Below the pieces are notes generated by a model. That model saw only the letters and a program-made list of their open reading frames with translations, ran no database searches and was not told the DNA's origin. Positions 11,929 through 23,152 of a DNA stretch of 63,712 bases are shown piece by piece; positions within the stretch are counted from its first letter, which is position 1; every line of letters starts with the position of its first letter. This stretch comes from Fusarium oxysporum f. sp. lycopersici 4287 (taxonomy: Eukaryota > Ascomycota > Sordariomycetes > Hypocreales > Nectriaceae). A program made the position numbers and the translations under genes. The stretch is taken from the NCBI RefSeq assembly GCF_000149955.1, contig NW_017264845.1, positions 562,042-625,753 on the forward strand, in the 5' to 3' direction.

Positions 11929-12990
11929 ATGATCCCACCATCCTGCATGATGAGTACCGCTTCCTCAATGTCTCGAAACCATATAACATATCGGCCAACG
12001 CCAAGCCAAATAGGCGCTAGCTCATTCTTTAAGGGGGCAATTGATGCCTCGCCGGTCCTGATGGAAGTGGGTGTCGGGTCCACCTACAACACATTGCCGA
12101 CTCAGCCCGCGCAATTCAAGAACCTTGGAGGTAGCGAAATACTGCAAAATATACTACCACCCGTTATGGGAGACAAGAAGTTAAACCGGCGGGCCCACAA
12201 CCGAAGACAATCACAAGAAAATGAGGCACTTTTCGAGTCCAGTGTCTTTGGGCAGGCTGTAGAGTCACCCAAGCCAAGGAAAAGGGGCCGAAAACCTAAG
12301 AAGCAGCCAAAAGAGCAGAAGGTAGTGGATCAACAGGAGGAGTTTGATGATGATAATCTTCCCAAGGATCCTCGCCGGCGCCGAGTGCTCGAACGTAATC
12401 GCATTGCGGCGAATAAGTGTCGTCTCCGCAAGCGTGATGAAGCCTTAGCACTCGCTTCTCAAGAAGAAGCTATGGAGGACCAGAATCGGTATCTCATGAC
12501 GTGTCTCGACTCTCTAACCGCCGAAACTTACCACCTAAAGACCCAATTACTGCGGCATACAGAATGCAATTGCGTTCTCATCCAGAAATACATCACGAAT
12601 GAGGCGCAGAAGTGTGTGAATAGGCTAGTCGCTTGCTCTACTGCCTTTGATACCTATGGTAATTCTCTGAGCCCCTGCCATGGAAGCCCAAGTGGTGCTA
12701 GCGGCGCCAAAGAGTTGGATACGCAGAGTCTAAATGGAGGTAGTTTCCTGTTAACCCCGAGAATCTCTTCTCAGCCGGAATCTGGCACCTCGGAGGTTAC
12801 AGGCGTCATGTTTGATATGATGGGTTTAGGACCATTTCAAACGACTACTATGCCGCCTGATTCGATGGGCTTTACTCAGTCAGTTCTACCGTTATCCTTC
12901 ACTGAATATGGACGAGGGTTATCCGTCTACGAGGGACCGCGAGAACACCAAGCGGATGAGGTTGCTTGGGGCTCATACTGGCAGTTTTGA
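11929..12990 (+). CDS. bZIP transcription factor (ATF/CREB-like)
   Basis: 353 aa from the first in-frame ATG at 11929; further Met codons follow within 20 residues, so the true start could be slightly later, or a 5' exon could exist (an ATG at 11761 opens a short frame). The basic region is at about 148-169 with NRIAANKCRLRKR, the N-x7-R/K signature of bZIP factors. It is followed by a zipper to about 205 and then a HTECNCVLIQKYI segment seen in fungal Atf-type proteins. An AT-hook-like KRGRKP patch precedes the domain. It probably binds CRE-like sites and acts in stress or developmental control; this is inferred from the family. The rest is low-complexity. Confidence 0.85.
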   Translation: MIPPSCMMSTASSMSRNHITYRPTPSQIGASSFFKGAIDASPVLMEVGVGSTYNTLPTQPAQFKNLGGSEILQNILPPVMGDKKLNRRAHNRRQSQENEALFESSVFGQAVESPKPRKRGRKPKKQPKEQKVVDQQEEFDDDNLPKDPRRRRVLERNRIAANKCRLRKRDEALALASQEEAMEDQNRYLMTCLDSLTAETYHLKTQLLRHTECNCVLIQKYITNEAQKCVNRLVACSTAFDTYGNSLSPCHGSPSGASGAKELDTQSLNGGSFLLTPRISSQPESGTSEVTGVMFDMMGLGPFQTTTMPPDSMGFTQSVLPLSFTEYGRGLSVYEGPREHQADEVAWGSYWQF

Positions 12991-14404
12991 CGTTAATAGC
13001 TACCTCTGTCTGTTAATATTAGAAATAAGGGATAAGAAACCACGTGAAGAGTTATTTATGATTTCTGGTTAAGTTAGAGTTGATCTATAACGTCTCGTAC
13101 CGCTATGAATATGGAGTTAAGGCGATGCTTTCCAGTAACCGCACGTCACGGAGTTGCAAATAGGAATGTAGAACAGGAGTTTATGGGACCCAAACCGTAG
13201 AAAGATCCTGGAGAGGATAGATTACCGACGATGGTCTGGAAACAGCTCTGGCCAGTGGACAAAGAGCGAGTCCACCTTTCTTCGGACCTCACCAGTACAC
13301 AGGAAGGTGCCCTATTAGTGGAATAGTGCAGAGGGAATCCTTTTAAAAATGCATGAAAGGGTGGTCGCACGATCAAGGCATGGAGACTAATCTTACCGCT
13401 GTCGACGCTGTGCAAGATACTCAAGGCAGTCACTGCAGACAGATATTTTATATTGCGGGGACATTTAGGCTCCTCCGCACGAATCACTTGAGAGCATGCA
13501 AGCGAGAATCAGCCGAAGAGGCTTAGCTATGCAAGATAGGACGTCAAACACTTGGAGAACTTGGCGTGTCACTGAAGGGTTAAAAACTGGCTGGACCATT
13601 CGGTGTAAGAAGTTGTGGGGCTCTGAGCATCAGGACCAAATCGTCCGGACTGTAAATAGCATAATTACCCACACTGTACTTTGAGTCCAGAACCCTCCCC
13701 CGCCCCCCAAGCGGCGAAATAATTTTAATTCTATGCATTGCATCTTGTTTAAACTCGGTACTAAGTCATCCAGGATGTTGAGGTAATCCTCCCCCCCACC
13801 TGTGACCAGTAACCTCATGCTGGACTCATCCGCGCCTAAGGGTGTGTCGACATACTGACAGAACGAGATATAATATCAGAACATACTTCGCTAGGCTGGT
13901 TCCAGCGTAGGTCACTCGACTATGCTAGCAGATCTTACCTATTTGTCTGTTAGGTGCCTGTTCAACCATTTGCCGGCATTTGGCCACCGTTCAGCGATAG
14001 CAAAGGTCATTATTGCGTCCAACCTGGGGGATTGTATTTGCAAGGAATCATCTGAGTAGCGCTCTGCTACTATTGATGGGTCAACTACTGCGCTTAGAAG
14101 AGATTCTGTATATTGAAGCTAATCAATCAGTGGGAACAAATTGATCAGGATATATGATGAACATTGGGACGTAGGTGGCGAGGATCCAAAAAGAGCAGGT
14201 ACATATGTAGAACATGGTCTATGAGTTGGAGAGAGGGTGGGGAGTTGACTGAAGAGGCGATTGTTGCGCGTTAACTCTTGCATCAGTGGCTAGATAGAGC
14301 AACTTTGCTCCACAACGCTTAGAGCTCTGTATTACAAATATGTGCCAGCCCTGCCGTCGCTCTCTTACTCCCCAACAACGCCAAACTTTCCGGCACTCTC
14401 CAAT
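12991..14404. other. intergenic, nothing recognised
   Basis: 1.4 kb with small unsupported frames. Two C/G homopolymer-rich patches (near 13690-13715 and 13788-13800) are noted but unexplained. Confidence 0.45.
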
Positions 14405-14677
14405 ATGTCGTCAGACCAAGAATGGCTGTATGATCCCTGCCTCAGTTGCGGCACCCAGACAGAAGGAGAAACTTACTGCTCTGATTCCTGTCGGCTATCA
14501 GAATGCGAGAAGGCACCGGCACCGATGCACTGTTCAAGCTGGCCTTCTATGCGGACCGTATCGTCCTTCTCGACATCGTCAGCCCAAGAGGCCAAGTCAT
14601 CGACCAAAGTAGAGAAGGAATTAAGAGTTTACAATAAGTTATTGGATCAGCCGAAGATGCGAAGGAGATTACATTAA
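14405..14677 (+). CDS. Ecl1-like small zinc-binding protein (life-span regulatory factor family)
   Basis: 90 aa from ATG 14405. Upstream in-frame codons lack an ATG, and this Met sits just before the conserved part. Residues about 8-33 contain CLSCGTQTEGETYCSDSCRL, the four-cysteine zinc-binding pattern (C-x2-C-x9-C-x3-C) of the Ecl1/2/3 family, usually written CxxCxxQTxGxxYCSxxCRLxE. The rest is Ser-rich and basic. In fission yeast these proteins extend chronological life span and respond to nutrient or metal stress, so a regulatory role is inferred. It ends 49 bp before the OrsD-like fragment on the same strand; I think they are separate. Confidence 0.6.
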   Translation: MSSDQEWLYDPCLSCGTQTEGETYCSDSCRLSECEKAPAPMHCSSWPSMRTVSSFSTSSAQEAKSSTKVEKELRVYNKLLDQPKMRRRLH

Positions 14678-14726
14678 AAGCCGAAATACCTCAACTTCAT
14701 TCGCCTCCCGCCTCAAGGGCTAACAG

Positions 14727-15437
14727 CAGGAGATACATCTCACAATAGTACCACCTTCAGCGCTTTCCGCGTGCCAACTCTGGGATAGAGATATTCGGAT
14801 TCGAGAAGCAAGGCGTATCGACGCGAGGAACAGCCAGCTTTCCTACGCTAGAGCGTGGCTTCGTCGAATTGGTTCTGCTCTTCACTTGAAGGACTTTAGC
14901 GGGAAAAAAGGCTTCTTGAGGGACTTGATCGGCCTGGAATACGAAGTGAATCCGAACGTTCTGGGCGAGGCGGACGATGGTCAACTTGGGTTCATACATA
15001 TCGCATTCGATCAGATGGTCAATCGCGCCAAAGGCGTCATCACATCCGATATTATTCTTTGGAATGCTTTATTTGAAGTTAATCGCAAAGAGCTTGACAA
15101 GGACAGGGCCAAGCCATTTCATTTCCGATTTAAACTAGAGATTCAAAGACGGTATACGCTTGTGGTTAAACAGCTACTTGCTTACATTGTCCGGTGTATG
15201 TCTTTCGAAGGCGAGGCGGACCGGCGACCATTCAAGCTTGACAGGAGGCAACAAGGCGCTTACGATATCATGATGGAACACGGAGATGACTTGACCGACG
15301 CTTGGAAAGAATACGGAGGGGACCCAGCAGCACACAAGGTTTCTAGGCTTCTTGATCTGCTGGAGAGTGACATTCTGGAACTCTACATCTCGATTGTTGA
15401 TCATTTTACTAAAATAACGAGTATGATAGTGTTCTAA
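14727..15437 (+). pseudogene. fragment resembling fungal OrsD-type (C2H2/recombination-related) proteins
   Basis: A reading frame open from 14727 to the stop at 15437 with no ATG at its beginning (first internal Met near residue 95). It carries charged helical sequence with the order SYARAWLRRI, KPFHFRFKLEIQRRY, FKLDRRQQGAYDIM, AWKEYGGDP and LLESDILELYISIVDH. This order and spacing resemble the middle region of large fungal OrsD/C2H2 proteins, where a KPF...Y block precedes an LTxAQxxA block and an ALEAQVLxxCIALLDH block. The flanking parts of such proteins are absent, so I regard it as a decayed fragment. The family assignment is from memory and weak. Confidence 0.35.
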
Positions 15438-16291
15438 CAACAAGTCCCAGATGAAGCGCGTCGTAGTTCATGGAAATCTTTATATGGATAAAATGTGGAA
15501 CATGCTAGGTAGGTGGTAGAATGTATTGAGTTGTTTCAAGCCTAAATCTACCCAAATTAGGCTCGGTAAATAAACCAAAGCGTAGTTATAGGTTCTTCCA
15601 CGTTTGGTACATAGAAAAGGGGTAATGCGATAGTTGTGGCGTTTTGAAAAATCGGTAATTAGAGAGATGTCTTTCGATATTCGGGCCAAAACCGGATTGA
15701 TATCCGCATCTATCAACATGAAGGTCAGGTAATCCTGCATTTGTAAAAACCAATTTCCCTAAGCCAATGGTCCAAGCCTATTATACACCATGATGAGCAG
15801 ACCATGATCATAATACGATAATATATACTCTCTGTGACAAGGGAAAATAGTTTATTTTTCGGTCCCAGACGTCGGTTTATTTCAAGACGAGGTGATTAGT
15901 AGACAGTTTAAATCTACAACAACGACAGACGAGTTGTGGAAAAAAATCGAAGAAAGGTTTACTACGGGAAACCTTTCAAGAGCTCACTAGGGATAATTGT
16001 CTTAAGTTAACCCAAGGAATACTAAAGAAAGAGAGGAATACAACTCAAATGCTCAAAGCAGAGATCAAAAGTCTGCAATATTGGGTTCTTGGCAATAAAT
16101 ACAATATGAGTCACGGTTATGTTTGGTAATATAATAGAAACCCCTTGACAATACAATAATATTGCGAAGGGGTCCATATTGGCAATATGATATTGTTTAT
16201 TATTATTAGCAACACTGGCTCTGGTCCAGTGTTTCGGCCACTCTGACTACTTCCGTTGTTTGTATCTTTTCCCATACAACGCTCGTAGGAA
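15438..16291. other. intergenic with a possible short transposase-tail relic
   Basis: At about 15870-16130 (+) two frames can be read as one frameshifted helical sequence (ELWKKIEERFTTGNLS, then a Lys-rich coil). This loosely resembles the C-terminal tail of pogo transposases. It is too short to assign. The rest is featureless and AT-rich. Confidence 0.2.
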
Positions 16292-16618
16292 TTAAATATT
16301 AGGAGTCGAAGAGCTCGCATGGACTGCTCTCTCGTAACTAATTTGGTGGGCACTACGACTGCTATGCCGGTTATGAAATTGATGTGTGCTCGACGATTGC
16401 CGCACTGCTTCCCGCCGGCTTTGTTCATACCAGGTGCTTAATGATCTGCCTTCGTAAGTCAGATCGCTATCTTCAATCTTGACGATTATGACATAGCGGT
16501 ACGATTTCTGGTTCGTGGGTGGCATTCTGGACGTGTTATCGTATCGACTTGTGTTGTGCTCTTTGTAATGAGGCGCGCTAGCCAGGGAAATTATGTTAAG
16601 AAGATTACATAAGGGCAT
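16292..16618 (-). CDS. hypothetical small Ser/His-rich protein
   Basis: A frame of up to 108 aa; the more likely start is an internal Met giving a protein beginning MPPTNQKSYRYV. It contains a short charged segment (KIEDSDLTYEGRSLSTWYE) followed by a Ser/His/Arg-rich tail. I do not recognise a domain. It could be a chance frame, and its only support is the biased composition. Confidence 0.2.
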   Translation of the reverse strand: MPLCNLLNIISLASAPHYKEHNTSRYDNTSRMPPTNQKSYRYVIIVKIEDSDLTYEGRSLSTWYEQSRREAVRQSSSTHQFHNRHSSRSAHQISYERAVHASSSTPNI

Positions 16619-19180
16619 CTACCGGAATACAGAAATATGTTTTGAGACTGACATAGATGTGTAAATCAAATTTATATACTTATTATGCGAAGCATGTGAT
16701 GCTATGAGTGCAAGTCTGCTTTCATGATACACGTTTCCATGCGAATACGCTCATGCTCCTATCAACCTAGAGACGAGCAATACGAAGTAAAATATGTGGT
16801 CGCGAGACAATCCCACTTTGCTTGTAAGATTCGTCACGCCACGCAAATTGTGGGTAAAAGAGACAGAGAAAAGAAAATCTTTTATAGGCCTAAGCATCAC
16901 TACCCTAACTTTAGGCTCGGTTCCAGAAAGTTTAGATTTATCAGATATTCCTCCGTGTTCTGAAAAAAAAAAAAAAAAAAAAAAAAAGAAAAGAAAAAAA
17001 AAATCCGCGTCTTTGCATCGTAGAGGGGCTTCTGTCATGCATCAACAACAGCTGGTAATTTAAAACAGATCAGGTCATATGGACTGCCTGCAATCAGGTT
17101 ATTGCGTAGATTGGCCGGCTTTCCCTAATTACTGGTAACTCATGTTACTATTTTGGTTTATGTACAGCCTCTGCCTGTACTATCCAACATCCGGGCTCTG
17201 TATGTTGGTTAATAGAGCTTGGTCACCTTTGCTCATCGCACATAATGCACCCTTGTCTTTGCGATTGTCGAGAACGGTCGATTAGATAATCCACCAACTT
17301 TCTGATTTCCAGAGGGGTTCATCCACAAGCAAGGAGGAATAACTGAAGTGCGCCACATAGTTGTTCAAAGAGTGAAGTTACTCCAGGTGAAAGATGGTTG
17401 CTTGTGCTAGATATTTGGCAGGTGGCGGCCTTTGGTAATATCGACATTTCTCGTGTGTACATAGCTTGAAACTTCCGCGACACCCGAAAAAAAACCACAT
17501 TCTACCTTCAACCCTTTCTTCCCCACCACTTTCTCCCACGGCATATGCCGATGCGTTTCAGCAGCTGTTACATTGTAAGGTGGCATGGTGAACGGCCATG
17601 CACCACGCTCTCCCCATCTATTCCCTACTCGTCATCAATATATTGCAAATGAAGCACAAAAGAAATTTGAATAGCTTGACTTCCCCCAGCTCTCATATCG
17701 TTGGAACATGACATAAGCACGATAAGTGCATGTCAGAATAATAAATGACAGCTATGGTGATACATCAGTGGACATTGCAGAGTCCTTCCGGAACATTTCG
17801 CTCCAAGGTATTACTGAGATACCCGCAGAGGGTCGTATTGGAGACGAAATAATCTAGGAACTGCTACAATCTTTTATGTGGCGTTTGCCTAAGGAAATCG
17901 AGCCTATGGAATTTCATTCAAGTTGGAGGTCAAAAGTGCAGAGGAATGATTGTGATCATGGCGCAACCTGCATGTAGACTAGTAGGCTTCTTATTCTTAG
18001 TATCTAACCTGTTTAATCAAGCGAGTCTGTCATTTTAAGACTACTCTATTATGTCCCGTTTCGATATTTAGACTCATTTTCCCGCCAAATGGGACATTGG
18101 GGTGTCTTAACTTTGGGCTCCAAGTGAGAAATGTGTCAAGGATATAACATGATAGTTGGGTGCGCTAATTGTCACTGTTCGACTCAGATTCGGCTGTTTA
18201 GTTTGCCTCAGTCAGAAGCATTCTGTAGAATAGGGAATGGTTATTGCATCTATCTTGAATCAAAAATGTGCCTTTCCCTTCCGCATGAACAGCAAGACAG
18301 GGTGGCCTTACAGGTGACGAGCAAGTGTGACCACTCTGACTTTTTCTTTTTGCGCAGGCTTTTTAAGATGATTTTGGAAACACCGCCAATCATATCTTCC
18401 ACTTGCCACCCTTACTAGCAGTCGATGGTGTGCAGAGAAGGATCATGGTGGGTCAGGAGCCCTGAATTCCAGAGGGTTAAGAGGGTGTTGTAACAAACGA
18501 GCCACGAGACTTCCCTGCTGTGCTTGCAGCCCACAGGCGGGTTGCTTTTAAGAGCCCAGAGGCTGATCAGCCAGGCTGAGCTAAGGGTACCGCTATAGAT
18601 GCTGGAGCGGAACTGGGGAAATTTGACTAGCGATGCAGTCAGCGTACAGGACTTGGGGATAAATAAAGCGTAGACTGGTACAACAACCGCACGCCCTGGC
18701 AGTTGGTCAGTGTCGATTATAGACTTTGAGGGCATCTTGGCACAGACAAACGAATCAGAATTGCGACCGATACTTAGTTATGGTAAAGATATGGACGGCA
18801 ATGCGGATATTGTCCTTTTACCCCCCTGCGATCCGCATCAAACCCTCTTAATCCTCACGTTGATTGAAAAGACCTTCCGCAGGACGAATCCTTAAAATGA
18901 CAGTACCGTATGCTGTGGTTAAGCACCTTAACTAATCTACTGTTGCGCGGTAATCCATAAATGCAACATAATACCGTACGTGGGGACTAGACACGTCACC
19001 AGAAGCACGGAGTAGCCAATAATATTCATCAGTGATCACTCCAATCGACAAATCATATTCAAAACCCCAGATGACTTAACCCTGATGTCACCAGCGCACA
19101 GGCTCAGAACTCTATTACCCTGCACTTACTCCGTACTCTCAGAGGTAATAATCCCCGCAATCCCCGACAAGTTAAGCAAG
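16619..19180. other. 2.5 kb without a supportable gene
   Basis: Contains a long A tract (about 16964-16996) after ggttccagaaagtttagat..., which could be a retroposed 3' end. Small frames at 18415-18735 (-) and 18710-18895 (+) have no recognisable domain. No terminal repeats were found. Confidence 0.45.
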
Positions 19181-19368
19181 TGTCGCAGGCCGGGCATGGT
19201 CTCAATGATCCTCAGGAACAACAGCCCTTAGTAATCAAGCTGGGTGATTTAAAGTAAAACCTGTGGGATGGAATACCCCACAGAGAAGATAGAACCAATC
19301 AACTCACTACTGCTGCTCATTATGAATGACCCGACCTTCAATCCACTTTAAGCACATCCAGTGCGACA
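19181..19368 (+). repeat. 188-bp LTR-like repeat, left inverted copy
   Basis: It begins TGTCGCA and ends TGCGACA, i.e. TG...CA with 7-bp inverted ends. It is the reverse complement of 20557-20744 with one mismatch by eye (gatagaacc against gaaagaacc). The immediate 5-bp flanks (gcaag, tcatg) do not match, so there is no visible target duplication. It lies downstream of the DUF4863 gene's 3' end. Confidence 0.9.
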
Positions 19369-19448
19369 TCATGTTAAGAGAGCTGGTCACACTGGGTTCG
19401 TCAGGAAGTATTTATGGGTCCGCGAAGAACTGACCAATTGAATGTTAT

Positions 19449-19510
19449 TTAAAGTCATGCCGCTGTAAGGTCATGCCTCTGTATCAAAACCGTCATGCCG
19501 CTCTATCAAA
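19449..19510. repeat. three tandem copies of a gtcatgccgct-type motif
   Basis: The motif gtcatgccgctntatcaaa, with variations, occurs three times in about 60 bp and is followed by AT-rich sequence. The iterated-motif-then-AT-rich arrangement resembles the ends of the MITEs in this window. I found no matching inverted partner, so it may be one end of a truncated element. Confidence 0.4.
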
Positions 19511-19651
19511 TTCCCTTTATTTTATATAGAAATTAAATAATTTAGCTAGGTAAGATCACTTAGACTTATAGTTAGGCTTCTAGCTAGAAGCTCTTAGTAA
19601 AGTTCTGTCTCGGTCTCTTGTGTTGTTTATGTACTGTTCATTACTATCAAG

Positions 19652-20294
19652 CTATATAGATATAGGCTGTGGCTCTCCGGGCTTTGCATTATAAGATATG
19701 CGGCCTGCTGGAAGGAAGAAGAGTGCTACCAGAGCACCACCTCGAACCTCGGGGTAATGGTGTGTACCTGGCCCAGGTGCAGTCCAACCAGCGCCTTGCC
19801 AACCCTGCATTCCCTTCAATTCTGCCGTCTTGTCGATTTGCACGACGCAGTTGATCTCACCATACGGATGAACGTGGTACTGACCCGCATACTCCTCTTG
19901 ACTATCCATAAAAACGGTTGTGATGCTGAAGTACCTGGTCTCAGCGACAGGCATAGTGATTTTACCGCGACGGTATTTACGGCCGTCTAGCTCTGTTTGT
20001 GCGACCCATCCCTCCTCGAGCCCTTGTCGTATGTAGGAGCACAAGGCCTCATAGTGTGGGTTGCCTGGGCCATACTCTGCGTTTAGCGTTGCCTCAAGAT
20101 CCTTGCTAGGTGTCCTGTGTAACCGTATTAGAAACACTTGTATAAACTGACGGGGGACCTGCCTCCCAGTTGTGGACAAAAGAGTAAACTTACAAGTCTT
20201 CGACTTCTTGCAGAAATTCTGCGCATCGAGACACAAAGGCCTGTGCTGTAGGCCAGAGAGAGAGATCCAAAACGGAGGCAGCATCTTGGCCCAT
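19652..20294 (-). CDS. DUF4863 protein, 4-hydroxylaminobenzoate lyase (PnbB)-like
   Basis: Gene model complement(join(19652..20114, 20194..20294)), 187 aa. The intron is 79 bp with a GTAAGT donor and CACAG acceptor. The start ATG at 20294 begins MGQDAASVLDLSLW. The C-terminal half has the cupin-like block typical of DUF4863: YHVHPYGEINCVV, GWQGAGWTAPGPGTHHYPEV and ALFFLPAGRISY, whose His/Glu residues would form the active or metal site. Bacterial PnbB converts 4-hydroxylaminobenzoate to protocatechuate plus ammonia; that activity here is inferred. It is divergent from the flavin monooxygenase gene 0.7 kb away and flanked on both sides by the inverted 188-bp repeats. Confidence 0.8.
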
Positions 20295-20556
20295 GATGGC
20301 GCAAAATATATGATGAACAGTTTGCTAGAGGGGGGTTTACGACTGATGTGATATACTGCCGGTGAAAATGAATCGATTGTCAAACAGCCTACAGAGTTGG
20401 TGGAAGCTTCCTTTATTGTCTCTGAATGGACTACCATGTCAAATGCGGGGGAATCGATACATGTAGAATATCCGATTGGCTGTCCGGCAATTGTCAATAT
20501 CCGATGCTTTGTAAGGCTGACAACTATCCGACTTGAATTCCGATTCTTGCTTTAAT

Positions 20557-20744
20557 TGTCGCACTGGATGTGCTTAAAGTGGATTGAAGGTCGGGTCATT
20601 CATAATGAGCAGCAGTAGTGAGTTGATTGGTTCTTTCTTCTCTGTGGGGTATTCCATCCCACAGGTTTTACTTTAAATCACCCAGCTTGATTACTAAGGG
20701 CTGTTGTTCCTGAGGATCATTGAGACCATGCCCGGCCTGCGACA
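20557..20744 (-). repeat. 188-bp LTR-like repeat, right inverted copy with 5-bp target duplication
   Basis: Inverted copy of 19181-19368. It is flanked by a perfect TTAAT on both sides (20552-20556 and 20745-20749), which together with TG...CA ends fits a solo LTR or a very small LTR-type element. It sits in the shared upstream region of the divergent DUF4863 and monooxygenase genes. Confidence 0.9.
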
Positions 20745-20988
20745 TTAATTTATGCTCTCCAGCTCCCAGTAAGTCATTCGAATCAGTTTCGGAACAAAGC
20801 GTCTGGAAAAAGGTGTCCAGTGAATATGATATTAGGAGACCAAGCAGAGGCGATGTGATGCAAGCCTGATGTGTTTCACATTTACATTCTGCCTGGAATA
20901 TTCAAGATTCAATTAACTTGTCTCTTTCAATTACTTGCAGTATCGACTTGACGGTACATGTCTCTGGTACAATAGTCGAACAACTATC

Positions 20989-22838
20989 ATGGAACAATTC
21001 GAGCTCGTCATCGTTGGTGCTGGTCAGCTACTCTTCTTCGTATTGGAACTAGCATTTACCTGACACGCTTCATAGGTTGGCATGGTCTGGCGATGGCCAA
21101 GACTTATCGTGAAGTCCACCCAGAAGCTGAGATTCTGGTCATGGATTACGCCATGTCGGTTGGTGGTACCTGGGCAAATGAGCGACTTTACCCAGGGCTA
21201 AAGACCAACAACTTGGTTGGCACGTATGAATTCAGCGACTTTCCTCTCGACCCCAAGCAGTACAGTGTCGAGCCTGGACAGCACATTCCCGGCCAAGTTG
21301 TATACAAATATCTCTGCGACTTCTGCGACGCGTTTGGATTGACCTCGCTCATTCGTCTGAGGACCAAAGTGAAATCAGCTATGAGGCCACCCAGCGGGGA
21401 CTGGCAGGTCTCATTCTTGACCTTGGAAGACGTTGAACAATCTAGAGTAAGACACCAAGTCGAGCAGCACAAGACTCTTGTTGCCTCAAGACTTGTTCTG
21501 GCAACTGGCCTGCCATCAGAGCCTTTCATGCCTACTCTACCTGGGCGAGAGGCATTCAAGGGGCACGTCTTTCACGCGAAAGACTTCAGGCTCCGTGCGC
21601 AGGACCTAGATGGCGTTCGAAAGATAGTGGTCATTGGCGGAAACAAGTCAGCCTGGGATGTCTGCTACAGCTCCTCCACTCGATTTGGAGCAAAGGTTCA
21701 CATGGTCATGAGACGGTCGGGTGGAGGCCCAAGTTGGTGCTGGCCAGCCAGGATGACAGGCTACATCTGGTCCATCTCTGCAGCCTCAGCAACTCGACTC
21801 TTCACCTGGCTTGATCCTAACCCCTATGGTTCGTCTGCATGGCCATTGCGAGCCCTGATCCACCGTACATGGCTCGGGCGAAAGCTCTCGGGCCTGTTCT
21901 GGAATCACCTGGACAACAAGGTTAACCAACTCAATGCCTACAACAACAGTCCTGGCACTGTGGCATTGAGACCATGGTCTTCAACCTTCTGGATGGGAAA
22001 CTCTCTAAGCATCCATAATTATGAAACAAGCTGGTTTGAACTGGTCAAGAATGGTCAGATCATAGCCCATGCTGCTCAGGTCACTAAGTTGACAGAGACT
22101 GCTGTCCACCTATCTGACGGTTCCATCATTGAGGCTGACGCCGTCATCTGCTGTACCGGTTGGGAGGCGAGACCCAATATACAATTCCTGCCAGAGGGCC
22201 TTGGGGATCATCTCGGCTTCCCTGGCTCTACTTCTGGCAACCAGAGATTGGAAGCCAGGGTGAAGGCTGACATTCTCCGCGATGCTCCAGCACTCAGAGA
22301 GCAGCCGATGCGGCAAGTACCCGTGGCTCTTGGCCCAGAGAATGCGAAGCTCATAGAAACCGCAACCATGGCTGTGAAGACAGACGCCTCTCCTTCTCCC
22401 TTTCGACTGTATAGATTCATGCTGCCATGTGACCCCAGCGTCATCAGGGAACGAAACCTGGCCGTGATCGGCTCGCAATTGACCCTTCACACATCTATAA
22501 TAGCTCAAGTCCAAGCGCTCTGGATCACAGCCTTTTTCAACAACAAGATCCCTCAGCTGGTAACCAGCTCTCAACACTCTCCCGATATGGGAGTAATTGA
22601 ACGTGACACATTCTATCACACCGAATTTCAAAGAATGAGACGACCGAAAGAGGTAGGTGGAGCGGGGGAGAGATGCCCCGACCTTGTTTTTGACAGTATT
22701 CCATACGTCGATATGCTCTTGTCCGACCTTGGCCTGTCATATCATCAGAAAGCATCCTGGTATAAGGAAATTATGGAACCATACTGTCTGCGCGACTTCA
22801 AAGGTCTTGTTCAGGAATGGATGTCCAAAGCAGCCTGA
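20989..22838 (+). CDS. flavin-containing monooxygenase
   Basis: Gene model join(20989..21022, 21076..22838), 598 aa. A 53-bp intron splits the FAD motif, which is restored exactly as GAGWHG (residues 10-15) after splicing. An FMO-type FKGHVFH motif is at 172-178 and a second dinucleotide (NADPH) motif, IGGNKSAWD, at about 198-206. An ATG-like motif, CCTGWE, lies further on. This is the class that N- or C-oxygenates small molecules using NADPH and O2. No signal peptide is evident; a late hydrophobic stretch could associate with membrane. It is divergent to the DUF4863 gene and 314 bp upstream of the Zn2Cys6 gene, suggesting a co-regulated trio. Confidence 0.88.
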
Positions 22839-23152
22839 TGAGGAGCAAACGTGGGTTAAAGAGCAGACAGAATACTGTATTTTCAACAAGATCTTCACGT
22901 GTATATCATGTTCATATGATTACTGTTAGTACTTCTTTACGTTCATGATGACCATCAGCGAGGTGACAGTCACTAGCAGCCATGGACGATGATGATTGGC
23001 AGAGGCTTTGGTTACTAACCCATCATGGCCGTCATTCAACAGAGCTGGGTCGGATTTCGGAATTTCGAACTGCGGGGTAAACCAATATCCGAACAACCGT
23101 GAGAGGGACTTAAATTCCGACTCGTCCTACCTGGCAGTGTGAACAGTTGAAA

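Noticed and set aside
22110..22755. Minus-strand frames of 70-173 codons inside the monooxygenase gene
   Set aside because: Antisense shadows of a well-supported coding exon.
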